This document shows, in pieces, positions 1 to 8,862 of a stretch of 22,100 nucleotides of DNA. Where the stretch lies: positions 1 to 22,100 of the IMG/VR virus record IMGVR_UViG_3300033998_000355; one strand, written 5' to 3'. Source of the stretch: a virus. Positions within the stretch are counted from its first letter, which is position 1. The number at the start of each line of letters is the position of its first letter. Under the pieces are notes generated by a model. The model was not told where the DNA came from. It saw only the letters and a list, made by a program, of their open reading frames with translations, and made no database searches. The translations under genes were made by a program, and so were the position numbers.

Positions 1-2644
1 TGTACCTTAATCTTTCTGTTTCGTTAACTAAGCGGTTGTATTCAGCTTGAGAAATGCCTAATAAGTCCATATTATCTTTAATTAATTTTAATGCATCATC
101 AAACTGACCTACACTAAATAATTCTTTTGCTTTAGCGATAACATTAGAAATTCTTTCTGCTTGTTCAGCGTTTCCTTGCTCTAGTAATTTATTGGCTTTT
201 TCTATAGATGTACTAAATACATTAAACCAATCTGGTGCTTGTTCTTGAGTTATATTAATTGTTGGACCTAGTCCTAATTCTGCTTTTTTACGAGCTAACC
301 ATTTAGCTGGATTTTGTGCAAATGTCTTATCTCTTAGCGCTTCAGAAAGAATGATTTTTTGACCATATGAAGATAATTGCCTGTATTCAGGAAGATTATA
401 TAATTGTTGCAATGCCTGATTGGCTGTTATATTAGCTTCTTGTACTTGCTGTACTGCTTGCTGCCCTAAATATTGTGTTGCATATCTTTCTCTTTCTGTT
501 TGACTCATTTGATTCCATTGTTCTGCAGTTATTGTTTTGCCGTTTATATTTATTTGTCCCGCTTTCTTTATCTCATCATTTATTTTGTTTAACATTTGAT
601 TGAGTTCAGATGGTTTTATACCTAATATAGATTTACCTAATAATTCATTTAAAATAGCTCTTAATTCATCTGGTGTAAGGGACTTTTCCTTTAATACGGT
701 TAATTGTTCTTTAGCACCGGTAATTACTTCTGGTGCAATTAATTTATATGCTTCGTTACCTAATGCAAGTCTTGACAAGGCAGAAACATTAGTTTCTAAG
801 GTAGGAGTAATTTCTCTACCGCTACTTAATGCCTGAATAAGTGATTCATATTTTAATGTACTCGGTTGAGTTAACTGTTCAAAGATATCTATAGCTTGAT
901 TCTTTAATGGTTCTAATGAATATTGATAATTCTTTCTAAATGTTAATCTATCAATAAACGAGGCATATTCTCTTTGTATATTTGTCCCTATACCAGTAAA
1001 GAATCTCGGGATACTTGTAAAGAATGATTTTAAATTATCCCACATTGAATACAATCGTCTATTTAATGATTGTTCATATTCACTAAGATAATCTAATTTA
1101 AATGCGCCACGCTGTACAACTTCTGGATTTTGCGCATTATATTGGAAAATATCAACTAAACGTGTTGCTATATTTTCAGGTAATCTATATTTATCTATTA
1201 AAATATCTCTCATTACTTCTTGTTCACTTAATTGTGGAGAAGTTAATTTATATTGTCTGAATTCAGGACTTGAGCGTAAATTAGAATAAATCATTCCCAT
1301 TAGTGTTTCAGGGTGTTCAATAAAGGTTGATTCTAATAATCTTCTTCTTGCAGATGGGCTTGTAAAAAGCCATGTAGCTCCCGATTGTTGAATCTTCTGT
1401 GTTGCTATACTCATAATTTGCTCTGCAGGAATTTCACCTGATGTAATTCTCCTTAACATTTCATAATCAGGAGTTGCAGTTAATCTACCATTTTGTATTT
1501 GTGGATTAACTGCTGCAAGCATCATATAATTAAATTGCTGATTTTCTAAACTACCACCAATTAATGTTTCTAATGCAGATAAAATTTCCTCTTCGTAATT
1601 ACCTGTAAGTTGTCTATACTGAGTTGGATTAATTGTTTTTATTGCACTTAAGAATCGTGGTACAGTTTGTGCTATCTTTAATGCACTTTCTCCTGTATAT
1701 CCAATGTTATACAACTGCTGTGCAGTTGAAACAATTCTTTCCGTTAATGCTCCTTCATTCATTCTAAGTGCAGCTGAATAAGTTCTAATATTAAATGCGG
1801 TTCTTGATGCGAGTTCCGGTGCATTTTTAATTCCCATTCTACTAAATGTTTCCATGAATTTAACAGCATCTTCGTATGATACTTTTAGTGCATCAGATAT
1901 TTCTCTGACGTTTTTAACTAATTTAGACATATTTTCTTTAAATTCTTCAGCTGTTCTAACTCCTCTCATAAGAGAAGTAGAAACCAATTGTTTACTAAGT
2001 TCTCTAACTTCTTTTTCTGTAAATGAGAATGTTTCATATGAAACTTCTTTCATTGCACGTCTTAATTTAACTGCATCTTCTAATCCTAAGCTTTTATATC
2101 CTATTCTTTCTTCAGATGAGAACAGTGTTTGGAACATAGGTGCAATTTCATCACTTAATAATTTTTCTGGTGTAGGAGTAAGTGCATAGCCCAAGATACC
2201 ACCAATAAGACTTCCTACAGGTCCCAAAAATGCACCGCCTACAGCACCACCAAGCCAACCACCCATCATTTTAGGTAGTTCAGAATACAAAGCAACTTGC
2301 CTCATTCTTTCTTTTGTTTCAATTGGTGTTAAATAAGCTGCAGGTGGTGTCTGCCCTATCATTTGTAAAACACTTATATTATAAGGTGTTGTTCTGGTTT
2401 GCCAAAATACAGGAGAACTCGGGGTATATAAAGGTCCGCCAAATGTAGTTGGTGTTAATGGTATGTATTGATTTGATGCAAATGATGTATACGGCAACGC
2501 TTGATTAAAAAACATCATTGGCTTGGGTATTGCTGTAGTCATTTGCACCTTACTTAAGTTCGTATTTAATTGTGATAGCTGTGATAATAACTGTGAATTA
2601 ATTAAATTTTGTGTTGGTTGATTAATTTGTGCATTTTCGGGCAA
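1..2644 (-). CDS. Tape-measure-like tail protein, C-terminal part beyond the window
   Basis: An open frame on the minus strand starts at 2644 and reaches the left edge without a stop in the stretches I translated (about 881 codons visible). The start is a TTG preceded by GGGGG, which lies inside the last codons of the upstream gene. Visible features are a Gln/Asn/Pro-rich N terminus, a glycine-rich hydrophobic stretch at about residues 126-157 (GGWLGGAVGGAF), then long, mostly helical charged sequence. The order frameshifted chaperone gene followed by a very long gene is the classic arrangement for the tape measure, which sets tail length and may be injected with DNA. The call rests on position, length and composition, not on a recognised domain. 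A minor virion or injection protein is the alternative. Confidence 0.65.
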   Translation of the reverse strand, partial: MPENAQINQPTQNLINSQLLSQLSQLNTNLSKVQMTTAIPKPMMFFNQALPYTSFASNQYIPLTPTTFGGPLYTPSSPVFWQTRTTPYNISVLQMIGQTPPAAYLTPIETKERMRQVALYSELPKMMGGWLGGAVGGAFLGPVGSLIGGILGYALTPTPEKLLSDEIAPMFQTLFSSEERIGYKSLGLEDAVKLRRAMKEVSYETFSFTEKEVRELSKQLVSTSLMRGVRTAEEFKENMSKLVKNVREISDALKVSYEDAVKFMETFSRMGIKNAPELASRTAFNIRTYSAALRMNEGALTERIVSTAQQLYNIGYTGESALKIAQTVPRFLSAIKTINPTQYRQLTGNYEEEILSALETLIGGSLENQQFNYMMLAAVNPQIQNGRLTATPDYEMLRRITSGEIPAEQIMSIATQKIQQSGATWLFTSPSARRRLLESTFIEHPETLMGMIYSNLRSSPEFRQYKLTSPQLSEQEVMRDILIDKYRLPENIATRLVDIFQYNAQNPEVVQRGAFKLDYLSEYEQSLNRRLYSMWDNLKSFFTSIPRFFTGIGTNIQREYASFIDRLTFRKNYQYSLEPLKNQAIDIFEQLTQPSTLKYESLIQALSSGREITPTLETNVSALSRLALGNEAYKLIAPEVITGAKEQLTVLKEKSLTPDELRAILNELLGKSILGIKPSELNQMLNKINDEIKKAGQININGKTITAEQWNQMSQTERERYATQYLGQQAVQQVQEANITANQALQQLYNLPEYRQLSSYGQKIILSEALRDKTFAQNPAKWLARKKAELGLGPTINITQEQAPDWFNVFSTSIEKANKLLEQGNAEQAERISNVIAKAKELFSVGQFDDALKLIKDNMDLLGISQAEYNRLVNETERLRY

Positions 2645-2648
2645 TTAA

Positions 2649-3448
2649 TTATCCCCCTTTATCATCTTCAATACCCAACATTTTTTTGGCTTTTTCAATG
2701 AATTCATCTAGTCGCGATTTCTTTTGATGAACCATTTCTGGAAATAATAGTTCTGTATATCTATCAAGATGCTTTTTAAGATCCTCGCTTCTTGCAAGAG
2801 CAAGTAAATTTAGTATCGTTTCTTGAAATCTTATTTGTCTATTATATGAATCTTCCAACATAACAAATTTTGCTATCCATGGATTGGATATATATTCTTC
2901 ATGTAATTTAGAACCAAGAGATTTAATATATCCTCGAATCCATGGATCACTTATGAGTTTTTTTCTACGTCCTCATTTCCTTGCAATGCTTTCTTTATCT
3001 CTTCTTGCGATGCATTTAATTGTGCTATTATTTCATCTAATACAACACTTGGTATTTCTAAAATAACCATTAGACGTGGCTCAATGTATTTTTCATAAAT
3101 ATTATTTACATATTCTTTTAATTCTTCAGAAGTACCAAATCCCATTGAATATTTAACTATATCTTTATAAATATCAGATGTTAATTCAGGTTTTAATGGT
3201 TCGCCATCTATACTAACTAATCCTACTGCTAATTTAAGTAATGAATCTAAAGTTAAGAACATCTGATTACTTATCATTCTTTGCGCAATAATTTGCTCTT
3301 GTAATGTGTTAATTAAAAAAATCTCTTTGGTAGTTAATGTTTTATACTCTACTGTTTTACCACCTACGTTAGCTTTTAAAATAGTATATCCATTTACAAT
3401 AAAGTCTCTTAACTGTTTTTGAGAAAATGTTAATTTTTCCTCTGCCAT
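2649..3448 (-). CDS. Tail assembly chaperone, -1 frameshift fusion (gpGT-like, 266 aa)
   Basis: A -1 shift at A AAA AAC (2963-2957) joins residues 1-164 of the upstream frame to an open frame of 102 codons beginning CTC at 2957, giving 266 aa. The frame immediately after the shift reads LISDPWIRGYIKSLGSK and continues without a stop into the sequence that otherwise starts at an ATG at 2861 (MLEDSYNRQI), ending at 2649. The extension has two related segments, ISDPWI and ISNPWI, suggesting a small duplication. A GAGG sequence just upstream of the slippery site could act as an internal Shine-Dalgarno stimulator. The fusion form normally bridges chaperone and tail-tube subunits. A separate 70-aa protein from 2861 is possible but has no clear ribosome binding site. 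Confidence 0.6.
2951..3448 (-). CDS. Tail assembly chaperone, short form (gpG-like)
   Basis: This 165-aa protein is the zero-frame product of a chaperone locus directly upstream of the tape-measure-like gene. The start ATG follows a very strong GGAGGAGGAGG ribosome binding site. The protein is acidic and mainly helical, with a short strand region (VEYKTLTTKEIF) near residues 33-44 and a charged tail ending EDVEKNS. Its last sense codons are GAA AAA AAC TCA TAA, so the stop lies one codon after an A AAA AAC heptamer. By analogy with lambda G/GT, this short form would coat the tape measure during tail assembly. I infer the function from locus architecture; no sequence similarity could be checked. 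It is the first gene after a terminator and has its own promoter. Confidence 0.6.
   Translation of the reverse strand: MAEEKLTFSQKQLRDFIVNGYTILKANVGGKTVEYKTLTTKEIFLINTLQEQIIAQRMISNQMFLTLDSLLKLAVGLVSIDGEPLKPELTSDIYKDIVKYSMGFGTSEELKEYVNNIYEKYIEPRLMVILEIPSVVLDEIIAQLNASQEEIKKALQGNEDVEKNS
2957..2963 (-). promoter_or_regulatory. Programmed -1 ribosomal frameshift site A AAA AAC
   Basis: On the minus strand the heptamer reads A AAA AAC in register with the zero frame (GAA AAA AAC), which fits the X XXY YYZ rule. The zero frame stops after one more codon, and the -1 frame is open for 102 codons. Two copies of the palindrome ATCCATGGAT lie downstream (about 2938-2947 and 2874-2883), but no strong stimulatory hairpin is obvious. 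Confidence 0.65.
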
Positions 3449-3485
3449 ATTCTACCTCCTCCTCCATTATCATAAGTTCACTACA

Positions 3486-3514
3486 ATTATATCTATTGAA
3501 TAGTTTAATGTCGA
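3486..3514 (-). promoter_or_regulatory. Sigma70-type promoter for chaperone/tape-measure genes
   Basis: On the minus strand TCGACA (3514-3509) is followed by a 17-bp spacer and a perfect TATAAT (3491-3486). It lies directly downstream of a terminator and about 40 bp upstream of the chaperone start, so the tail genes to the left can be transcribed independently of the sheath-portal block. Confidence 0.65.
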
Positions 3515-3520
3515 TTCAAA

Positions 3521-3548
3521 ATAAAAGCCCCCGCATTATGCGGAGGCT
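3521..3548 (-). terminator. Rho-independent terminator after the small-gene cluster
   Basis: On the minus strand a GC-rich 10-bp stem (AGCCTCCGCA with TGCGGGGGCT, loop TAA) is followed by TTTTAT. It separates the 96-aa gene from the chaperone promoter. Confidence 0.8.
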
Positions 3549-3580
3549 GCGCTGGTCAAATACAAACATATTCAGTTGTG

Positions 3581-3871
3581 TTACTTCATCTGTTCAAGTA
3601 TTGCAGATACAATATCGTTTACAGAATAGTCATTATCATCATCGTACAAGAATGCACCGTTTTCAATTTGATGTGCAACTTTTTCTGTTGCAAAAGCATA
3701 AGCTTCATCAACAAGTGCTGGAAGGAACTCTTCAATAATCTCTGCAGCTGTTTTTTCAATTTCATATTGAATAAGTTCCTCTGCTATCTTTTCTTCAGCA
3801 AGTTTTTGAAGCTCTGCTACTTTGTCCATAGAACTATAACCGTTTTGTGCAAGAATTTCTCTCATAGTCAT
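3581..3871 (-). CDS. Small acidic helical protein of unknown function, 96 aa
   Basis: The start ATG overlaps the stop of the upstream gene as ATGA and follows AAAGGAGTG. The protein is strongly acidic, with a long predicted helix rich in Ala, Glu and Ile (residues about 15-65, AEEKIAEELIQ) and a DDDNDYS acidic patch near residues 77-83. It is translationally coupled to the membrane protein before it and ends just before a terminator, so it is the last gene of that operon. I recognise no family. A small virion or assembly protein is plausible from its place between portal and tail chaperone, but this is inference. Confidence 0.7.
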   Translation of the reverse strand: MTMREILAQNGYSSMDKVAELQKLAEEKIAEELIQYEIEKTAAEIIEEFLPALVDEAYAFATEKVAHQIENGAFLYDDDNDYSVNDIVSAILEQMK

Positions 3872-4191
3872 ACGTTTTCACTCCTTTCGTTTGATAAAAT
3901 CTTCTCTCTTATTTTATTAGCTTTAATAGCGATATCATCTGCAATTATTTCAATTTCTGGTGAATCAGGTTCCGCTTTAATTAACTCAACTAAGAATATA
4001 ATTGCTTCTGCCGATAACAGATTAGAGAGATCATTTGCTTTAGTACCAAATATCTTTGCAAATAAATAATTGTATAACCACTTAGCTGTTTTTTCCTTGT
4101 TCCATTTACCTAACAACTTAATTATAAAAGGCAAGACTACTAATGTTGAAATAACACCGAGTATAGCCATAAGAAGGTTGTTTAATTCCAT
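3868..4191 (-). CDS. Small membrane protein, holin-like, 107 aa
   Basis: I chose the ATG at 4191 (MELNNLLMAILG) because GGAGGTGAC sits at the right distance; an upstream start at 4218 overlaps the previous gene and lacks a good ribosome binding site. Residues about 5-29 form one hydrophobic segment (LMAILGVISTLVVLPFIIKL) followed by a basic stretch (KWNKEKTAKW) and a soluble acidic domain. This layout resembles some phage holins or small membrane virion proteins. It lies among structural genes rather than next to a lysin, so holin is only a possibility. The downstream gene overlaps it by 4 nt. Confidence 0.6.
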   Translation of the reverse strand: MELNNLLMAILGVISTLVVLPFIIKLLGKWNKEKTAKWLYNYLFAKIFGTKANDLSNLLSAEAIIFLVELIKAEPDSPEIEIIADDIAIKANKIREKILSNERSENV

Positions 4192-4210
4192 AATGTCACC
4201 TCCAGCAATT

Positions 4211-4441
4211 TTAACCATTTTTATCTAAGATATACCATACAGCTACAAGATAATTACCTATTTTATCAAATTGTGTTTCTATTTTTGTAATTTGTACTTT
4301 TGATGAATTTATTAATTTTTCTAGTTCTTCTGCTTCTGTATCGTCATCTTCAGGCGAAAGTCTGAATACCCTAACTTTTTTTATTCTCAAATCATCTGTA
4401 AGATTTCCTGATGTTTCTGGATCAATGTATTTTCCGCCCAT
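4211..4441 (-). CDS. Hypothetical protein, 76 aa
   Basis: The ATG follows AGGAGGTGC. The product begins MGGKYIDPETSGNL and has an acidic middle (PEDDDTEAEELEK) and a C-terminal hydrophobic strand (YLVAVWYIL). It is 11 nt downstream of the portal gene in the same operon and its neighbour starts at 4191. No family recognised; probably a small virion-associated protein by context. Confidence 0.65.
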   Translation of the reverse strand: MGGKYIDPETSGNLTDDLRIKKVRVFRLSPEDDDTEAEELEKLINSSKVQITKIETQFDKIGNYLVAVWYILDKNG

Positions 4442-4452
4442 GTTCGCACCTC

Positions 4453-6138
4453 CTAAATTCCACTTTTTGCACTTCTTGGTGGTTTCTGTTCAGGTAATTG
4501 CTGTGGTTCTATCATTTGATCTGGTTGTTGTTGTACCTGCTGCATGTTCATCGGTGGTGTTATTTGCATCATTCCTATTTGATTTGTTAATGGTCCCAAA
4601 CCCATGTTTTCTTGTACTATATTCAACTCTTGATTTGGCATTGAAGCTGCTTGTGCTTCTGCTTGTGCCTTAGCTTGTGCTATTATTTGCTCTTTCTGAA
4701 TTTCACTGTTGTTCTTTGCTTCTTGTTTAATTTGTTCTATTTCTCTATCATAATCAAGTTCAAATTCTTTTAATAATGTTTTCATTGATATAGCAGACAT
4801 TTGTGCTAAGTTTAACATCATTTGTTTTCTTTGTAGATCATCAGCCATTTTGAATGATCTTAATTTAACTTTTACCTTAGGAATATTCAAAATCAGAGAT
4901 ATCTTTTGAACTATTCTTTCAAGCAATTCTTCTAAACGCTCTCTGTAATTTAAGAAGTGATTTTCTAACATTCTTAATGATACAGAACTACCACTCCAAG
5001 TTAAACCACCTTTTATAAATTCTTGTGGAACTTGTAGAGATTGAATTATTTGTGTATTTGCAAAATCTAATTCACCAAACATATTTAATGTTTTGCCTTC
5101 TCCTGATAATGTACCAACTTGAAGTGGCACAGGGAATATTTGTACGTTATTTGGATTAAGTTTCCATGCAGTTAATGCTTCAGTTACCTTTTGTCGCCAT
5201 TGCCTTATATCAAAAGCCATAGGTGACCCTTCTGTTAATAATTCAGTTGGTGGGAATACAAATCTATATGGTATCATTCTTTCTCTTAAAATAGTATCTT
5301 GTGTTTTTTGTAAAAGTAAATAATGATGAGCATCTAAGAATGTATGAATTAACCAAGGTAATCCCCAACCTTTAAATAATCCAGATGGAGATACTCTTTG
5401 GAAGATAATTACATTTGATTTATTCAATTTAACTGAACGTGAACCTTTCATTATTGCTGTTAAAATAGGTTCAGGCGTTGTTTCAAGTAAGAACGGATCT
5501 TTTTTTACTCTGGATATAAAATTCTTGTTTATTGCTACATAATATTCTGCTTGATCTGCATATTCATTGTAATTTATCTCTATATCATGTGGATTCCAGA
5601 TTTGCAAGCGGAAATTAGTATTTTTTAAACTAATATCCTTAATTTCAAGTGGTTCACTTATATTATCTTCTCTAATCCACAGTTCATTCCCTTCAAATGA
5701 CCAATTTGGACCTCTATTAGTAATTTGTAATTTATATTCTTTACCCGTTCTTTTCCCTATAAACTTTCTTTCATAAGGTGTAACTACAGAAGCAAATGCA
5801 TTTCCATATACAAAATAATCAAAACCAAGTTTGAACATACGCTTAGTTATTTCCATTTTATCAATTAAAATTTCGCGATATGTTTGTTCTAATTTTGGAT
5901 CATTTGTTTCAATCATTATTTCAGTTAATGCATATTCAACGAGTTTTTCTATACCGGAAGCAATAGTACCATTTACTGCATACAAAAACTCAGAAAAATG
6001 GAAAATATCTTTTATATTATTTGTTAATGTAGCGGTATCTAAATTAATAATTTTATTGATAAATTCCTTAACAGAATTTGTAGAAGGTAATTTATAAATA
6101 GTCATTTCATAGTCTGAATAGAAGGGTGTTGTTGACAT
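4453..6138 (-). CDS. Portal protein
   Basis: This 561-aa product has the size and texture of a phage portal, the dodecameric ring at the capsid vertex through which DNA is packaged. Visible signs are an N-terminal helical region with MFKLGFDYFVYGNAFASVV (about 101-119), a central region with ERMIPYRFVFPP, and a helical crown region LENHFLNYRERLEELLERI with QVPQEFIKGG just before it. The last 80 residues are Gln/Met/Pro-rich and probably disordered (NMQQVQQQPDQ). The start ATG follows GGGGTG and is 5 nt from the preceding stop, implying coupling. It lies after sheath and tube, the T4 18-19-20 order. I recognise it from composition and motifs rather than from an alignment. Confidence 0.75.
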   Translation of the reverse strand: MSTTPFYSDYEMTIYKLPSTNSVKEFINKIINLDTATLTNNIKDIFHFSEFLYAVNGTIASGIEKLVEYALTEIMIETNDPKLEQTYREILIDKMEITKRMFKLGFDYFVYGNAFASVVTPYERKFIGKRTGKEYKLQITNRGPNWSFEGNELWIREDNISEPLEIKDISLKNTNFRLQIWNPHDIEINYNEYADQAEYYVAINKNFISRVKKDPFLLETTPEPILTAIMKGSRSVKLNKSNVIIFQRVSPSGLFKGWGLPWLIHTFLDAHHYLLLQKTQDTILRERMIPYRFVFPPTELLTEGSPMAFDIRQWRQKVTEALTAWKLNPNNVQIFPVPLQVGTLSGEGKTLNMFGELDFANTQIIQSLQVPQEFIKGGLTWSGSSVSLRMLENHFLNYRERLEELLERIVQKISLILNIPKVKVKLRSFKMADDLQRKQMMLNLAQMSAISMKTLLKEFELDYDREIEQIKQEAKNNSEIQKEQIIAQAKAQAEAQAASMPNQELNIVQENMGLGPLTNQIGMMQITPPMNMQQVQQQPDQMIEPQQLPEQKPPRSAKSGI

Positions 6139-6143
6139 TTATT

Positions 6144-6797
6144 TCACCCCTTAATCCTAAATTCTCTGCGTATCTGTTGATTGTATTCTGCAGAGTAGCC
6201 GTAATCTTTTAAAAAGCTAGAAATAATATTTAAACGATTAGCTTGTGCTTCAATTAAATTTTTAGAAAGTGATGGAACTACGATATCACTAAATGTCTTT
6301 TCTTTTACTTCAAGCGCATTTAAAATAGCATCAACTTGATTTGTTGGACCATTCCAAAAAGGGATAAGAACGGAATGAGGTGCGGCATAGCCATAATGTT
6401 TATGCCATGTTACAGTTACATACGTTTTTACCTCATCGGATAATAATTTCAATTTATTTTTAAAATCTCTATATATTATCCATGCTGTAAAAGCTAATTC
6501 TATTTCTGATGGTGGTTCAATTACCTCAGGAGAAAACACACCATCTAACACAGCACTAGCTACCTTTTCAAATACATGCCAATGCTTATATGGTAACTCA
6601 GAATTACCCAAAGCCCAATATGCTCTTATTTTATCGATTACTGTTGGGTGTAAATTAATACCTAATTTAGCAAGTAAGCCCAAAGCAGTATCAACACCAT
6701 CAGTTTCTACTTTGGTGTAGTAAATACTTATTTTATTATCAATCTCTTGAATAATCTGCTTTGGATCAGCTAAGCTCTGCTGAGTTAAAATATCCAT
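6144..6797 (-). CDS. Unknown protein preceding the portal gene, 217 aa
   Basis: A clean ORF with AAGGAGG before the ATG and a candidate promoter 33 bp further upstream. It is mainly helical with an aromatic-rich centre (VTVTWHKHYGYAAPHS, about residues 127-142) and a basic C terminus (QQIRREFRIKG). No signal peptide, membrane segment or known motif is apparent. Tight spacing to the portal gene (5 nt) suggests a role in head or portal assembly. This is a guess from context. Confidence 0.7.
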   Translation of the reverse strand: MDILTQQSLADPKQIIQEIDNKISIYYTKVETDGVDTALGLLAKLGINLHPTVIDKIRAYWALGNSELPYKHWHVFEKVASAVLDGVFSPEVIEPPSEIELAFTAWIIYRDFKNKLKLLSDEVKTYVTVTWHKHYGYAAPHSVLIPFWNGPTNQVDAILNALEVKEKTFSDIVVPSLSKNLIEAQANRLNIISSFLKDYGYSAEYNQQIRREFRIKG

Positions 6798-6829
6798 ATT
6801 ATTTCCTCCTTAATTATTTTTTCGACTTT

Positions 6830-6858
6830 ATTGTATCACTAACTCTTATTTATGTCGG
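6830..6858 (-). promoter_or_regulatory. Putative sigma70-type promoter before the portal operon
   Basis: On the minus strand CCGACA (6858-6853), a 17-bp spacer, then TACAAT (6835-6830). It lies in the 68-bp gap between the 350-aa gene and the 217-aa gene, the largest gap in this stretch. Confidence 0.45.
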
Positions 6859-6865
6859 GCGTCTT

Positions 6866-7918
6866 TCAGAGGTTAAGTAAATCACTTGCTACTTTAGTAA
6901 CGAAATCTTTTACTTCTCTTGGTGGCTCTTTTTCAAATTTAATTGGTTCTTCTATTTTATTGGTTTTATTAAATAGATAAGAAGCTGTTTTATTCAAACC
7001 AGAAACAATTTCTTCAGGTGTACCTAAAACATTCCAATATTTATCTACACCTGCATCTTTATCTATTTTCTCTATTGTTTTTGCTACAGCAGTTGGATCA
7101 TATTTTTCTGCTACTGAAGCAATTTTTTCATATACAGGGATAAATTTCTTTGGTGCATATTTTTCTCTTAATGCAATTGCTTTATAGAAATCTCTATCAA
7201 TTTGTTCTGATGCATATTTGTTTAATGCATTATCAGGTGCAATGTTTATACCATATTGTTTTGCTTTTTGCTTTATCTTTCTTGCTAATTGACTTCTATA
7301 TTGAGGTGGTATTTTATTTTCGTGCATATTAAAGAATGTAATAGCGGCTCTAACGTGATTTTCATCATGCATAGGATATTTTCTTATTTTTCTTCCTGAT
7401 TTAGTTTTAATAACCAAACCGAAAGCTGAATCAGGAAGGCTTTCTCTTTGTTGAGCTGTTAATTTAGCTGCTTTTTTCTCTAATTTTGGTTGTGGTACTG
7501 GTTCTTTAATAAACATGGTATTAATTACTACAGGACCTTCTGGTAATTCCATAGGACCATATTGCGCTAATTTTCTTAATGGTTGAATATAACTTAATTT
7601 ATTATGGATATTATTTTCAATAAGAGCTTGATTAATTTTAGCTGCTACTTCTGGTACATATTTTTGTGGAATGTACTTAGCGGTTTTAGTAAAATACCAA
7701 GCTGAAACAGCAGCATCTAATGGATTATCTATTCTATATTTGAATTGAGCACCTTTAGGAGTAATATATGCAACTGCATACTCCCTCTCGGTTTCTGCAG
7801 CTGCTTGTTTAACCATGTCTGGTGTTCTTAATTCTCGTGGTAATAGATTTATATCAAACCCCAATCTATTATCTTTATCATCATATTGATCGAATATTTT
7901 ACCAGCAATTGAATACAT
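6866..7918 (-). CDS. Virion-associated protein with internal duplication, 350 aa
   Basis: The start at 7918 (MYSIAGKIFDQYDD) follows AAAGGAGGCG; a longer frame starting at 7969 overlaps the upstream gene and lacks a ribosome binding site. The protein contains two related segments: residues about 59-104 (FKYRIDNPLDAA ... YIPQKYVPEVAAKI) and about 179-225 (RKYPMHDENHVRAA ... KIPPQYRSQLARKI). The second segment (LPDSAFGLV ... YPMHDENH) resembles a short domain that recurs in phage structural or hypothetical proteins; I cannot name it securely. The rest is charged and helical. It lies between the tube-like and portal genes, so a neck, head or adaptor role is possible. Confidence 0.65.
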   Translation of the reverse strand: MYSIAGKIFDQYDDKDNRLGFDINLLPRELRTPDMVKQAAAETEREYAVAYITPKGAQFKYRIDNPLDAAVSAWYFTKTAKYIPQKYVPEVAAKINQALIENNIHNKLSYIQPLRKLAQYGPMELPEGPVVINTMFIKEPVPQPKLEKKAAKLTAQQRESLPDSAFGLVIKTKSGRKIRKYPMHDENHVRAAITFFNMHENKIPPQYRSQLARKIKQKAKQYGINIAPDNALNKYASEQIDRDFYKAIALREKYAPKKFIPVYEKIASVAEKYDPTAVAKTIEKIDKDAGVDKYWNVLGTPEEIVSGLNKTASYLFNKTNKIEEPIKFEKEPPREVKDFVTKVASDLLNL

Positions 7919-7932
7919 TTTATTCGCCTCCT

Positions 7933-8361
7933 TTATTTTTCGGAGCTTTCTTCCTCGTAATAACCACATTCGAAGACTACGTTTTCGTATATTGCAAGAT
8001 CACCAACATTAGCTGAAGAACCATAATTAGATAAAACGCACATATGGTATACTTTATCATCTATTCTTATATTCACATATTCATCTGTATAAAGTTTACC
8101 TAAGCCCATTAAGCCTGCAATTTGAATTACGTTAGTTCCTGGTCCTACCAAAATTTTTGATTTAGGCTTAGCGTTAAGTAAGAAAGTTCTTTGAGACATA
8201 ATATTTTCTTGAACAGAAACATTAACAGCGGCGTAATCTTCATATTCAGATGCGGTACCATCTTCATTTATTTTTGCTATCTGAATAACAGTTTCATCAC
8301 TAGCTTTAACTAAATTTTTTGGAAGCACTCCGTTTTTTATTAAATCATTAATATTAGCCAT
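7933..8361 (-). CDS. Small virion protein, possibly second tube-like subunit, 142 aa
   Basis: The ATG follows GAGGAGGCG. The 142-aa product is strand-rich (KSKILVGPGTNVIQIAGL, VNIRIDDKVYHMCVL) with an acidic tail (EEESSEK), similar in size to the tube-like protein encoded immediately before it. Tail-tube and related baseplate-tube proteins share this size and beta-rich composition, so a paralogous tube or tube-initiator subunit is possible. The assignment rests on position and composition only. Confidence 0.55.
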   Translation of the reverse strand: MANINDLIKNGVLPKNLVKASDETVIQIAKINEDGTASEYEDYAAVNVSVQENIMSQRTFLLNAKPKSKILVGPGTNVIQIAGLMGLGKLYTDEYVNIRIDDKVYHMCVLSNYGSSANVGDLAIYENVVFECGYYEEESSEK

Positions 8362-8388
8362 TATATCGCCTCCTCATAGCAAATAACT

Positions 8389-8826
8389 TTATTTATCCAT
8401 AGAATTTTCAATTACACCATCTTCACATTCAAGTGAGAAATCGTCATAAATAAGAACTGTTCCTGCTTGAACTGCTTTTGCTTTACTAATAACGTAGCAA
8501 CCTGTAAATGATGCTACTCTTTCATTATTTAAAGAATAAATAGATATCTCAGGAATATATTGTTTCAATTCAAATTTAGGCAAAGAAGCAGTTGCTTCTG
8601 TTTCTTTTAAACTTACATTTCTAAGCGATAGTGTATATGCAGGATAAGCTGCAAATGGGGTATTATTTGCTGTTCCAAGAGCCATTAATCTATCTGTTTG
8701 CTTTGCTACGTTATATGATATCGATTGAATGAATGCATCAACTGGTTCTGATGTTTCAGTAAGTTTTATTTTAGCTTTCACATCGGAATAAGAAGCTATT
8801 TTGGTTCCACTAATTTCTTTAGACAT
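8389..8826 (-). CDS. Tail tube-like protein, 145 aa
   Basis: The 145-aa product is encoded directly after the sheath gene, the usual place for the inner tube subunit of contractile tails, and has the expected size (T4 gp19 is about 163 aa). It is beta-rich, with QSISYNVAKQTDRLMALG (residues about 34-51) and a C-terminal half matching a two-sheet fold pattern (EISIYSLNNERVASFTG). The ATG follows CAGGAGGTG. A hairpin separates it from the sheath gene, which may adjust the high tube expression. I infer function from order and size. Confidence 0.55.
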   Translation of the reverse strand: MSKEISGTKIASYSDVKAKIKLTETSEPVDAFIQSISYNVAKQTDRLMALGTANNTPFAAYPAYTLSLRNVSLKETEATASLPKFELKQYIPEISIYSLNNERVASFTGCYVISKAKAVQAGTVLIYDDFSLECEDGVIENSMDK

Positions 8827-8862
8827 TTATACGCACCTCCTGATAGATTTAATATAGAGTAA

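Noticed and set aside
600-2189. Plus-strand ORFs (78 and 111 aa) opposite the tape-measure-like gene
   Set aside because: They lie antisense to a long open minus-strand frame, have no ribosome binding sites and show low-complexity shadow composition.
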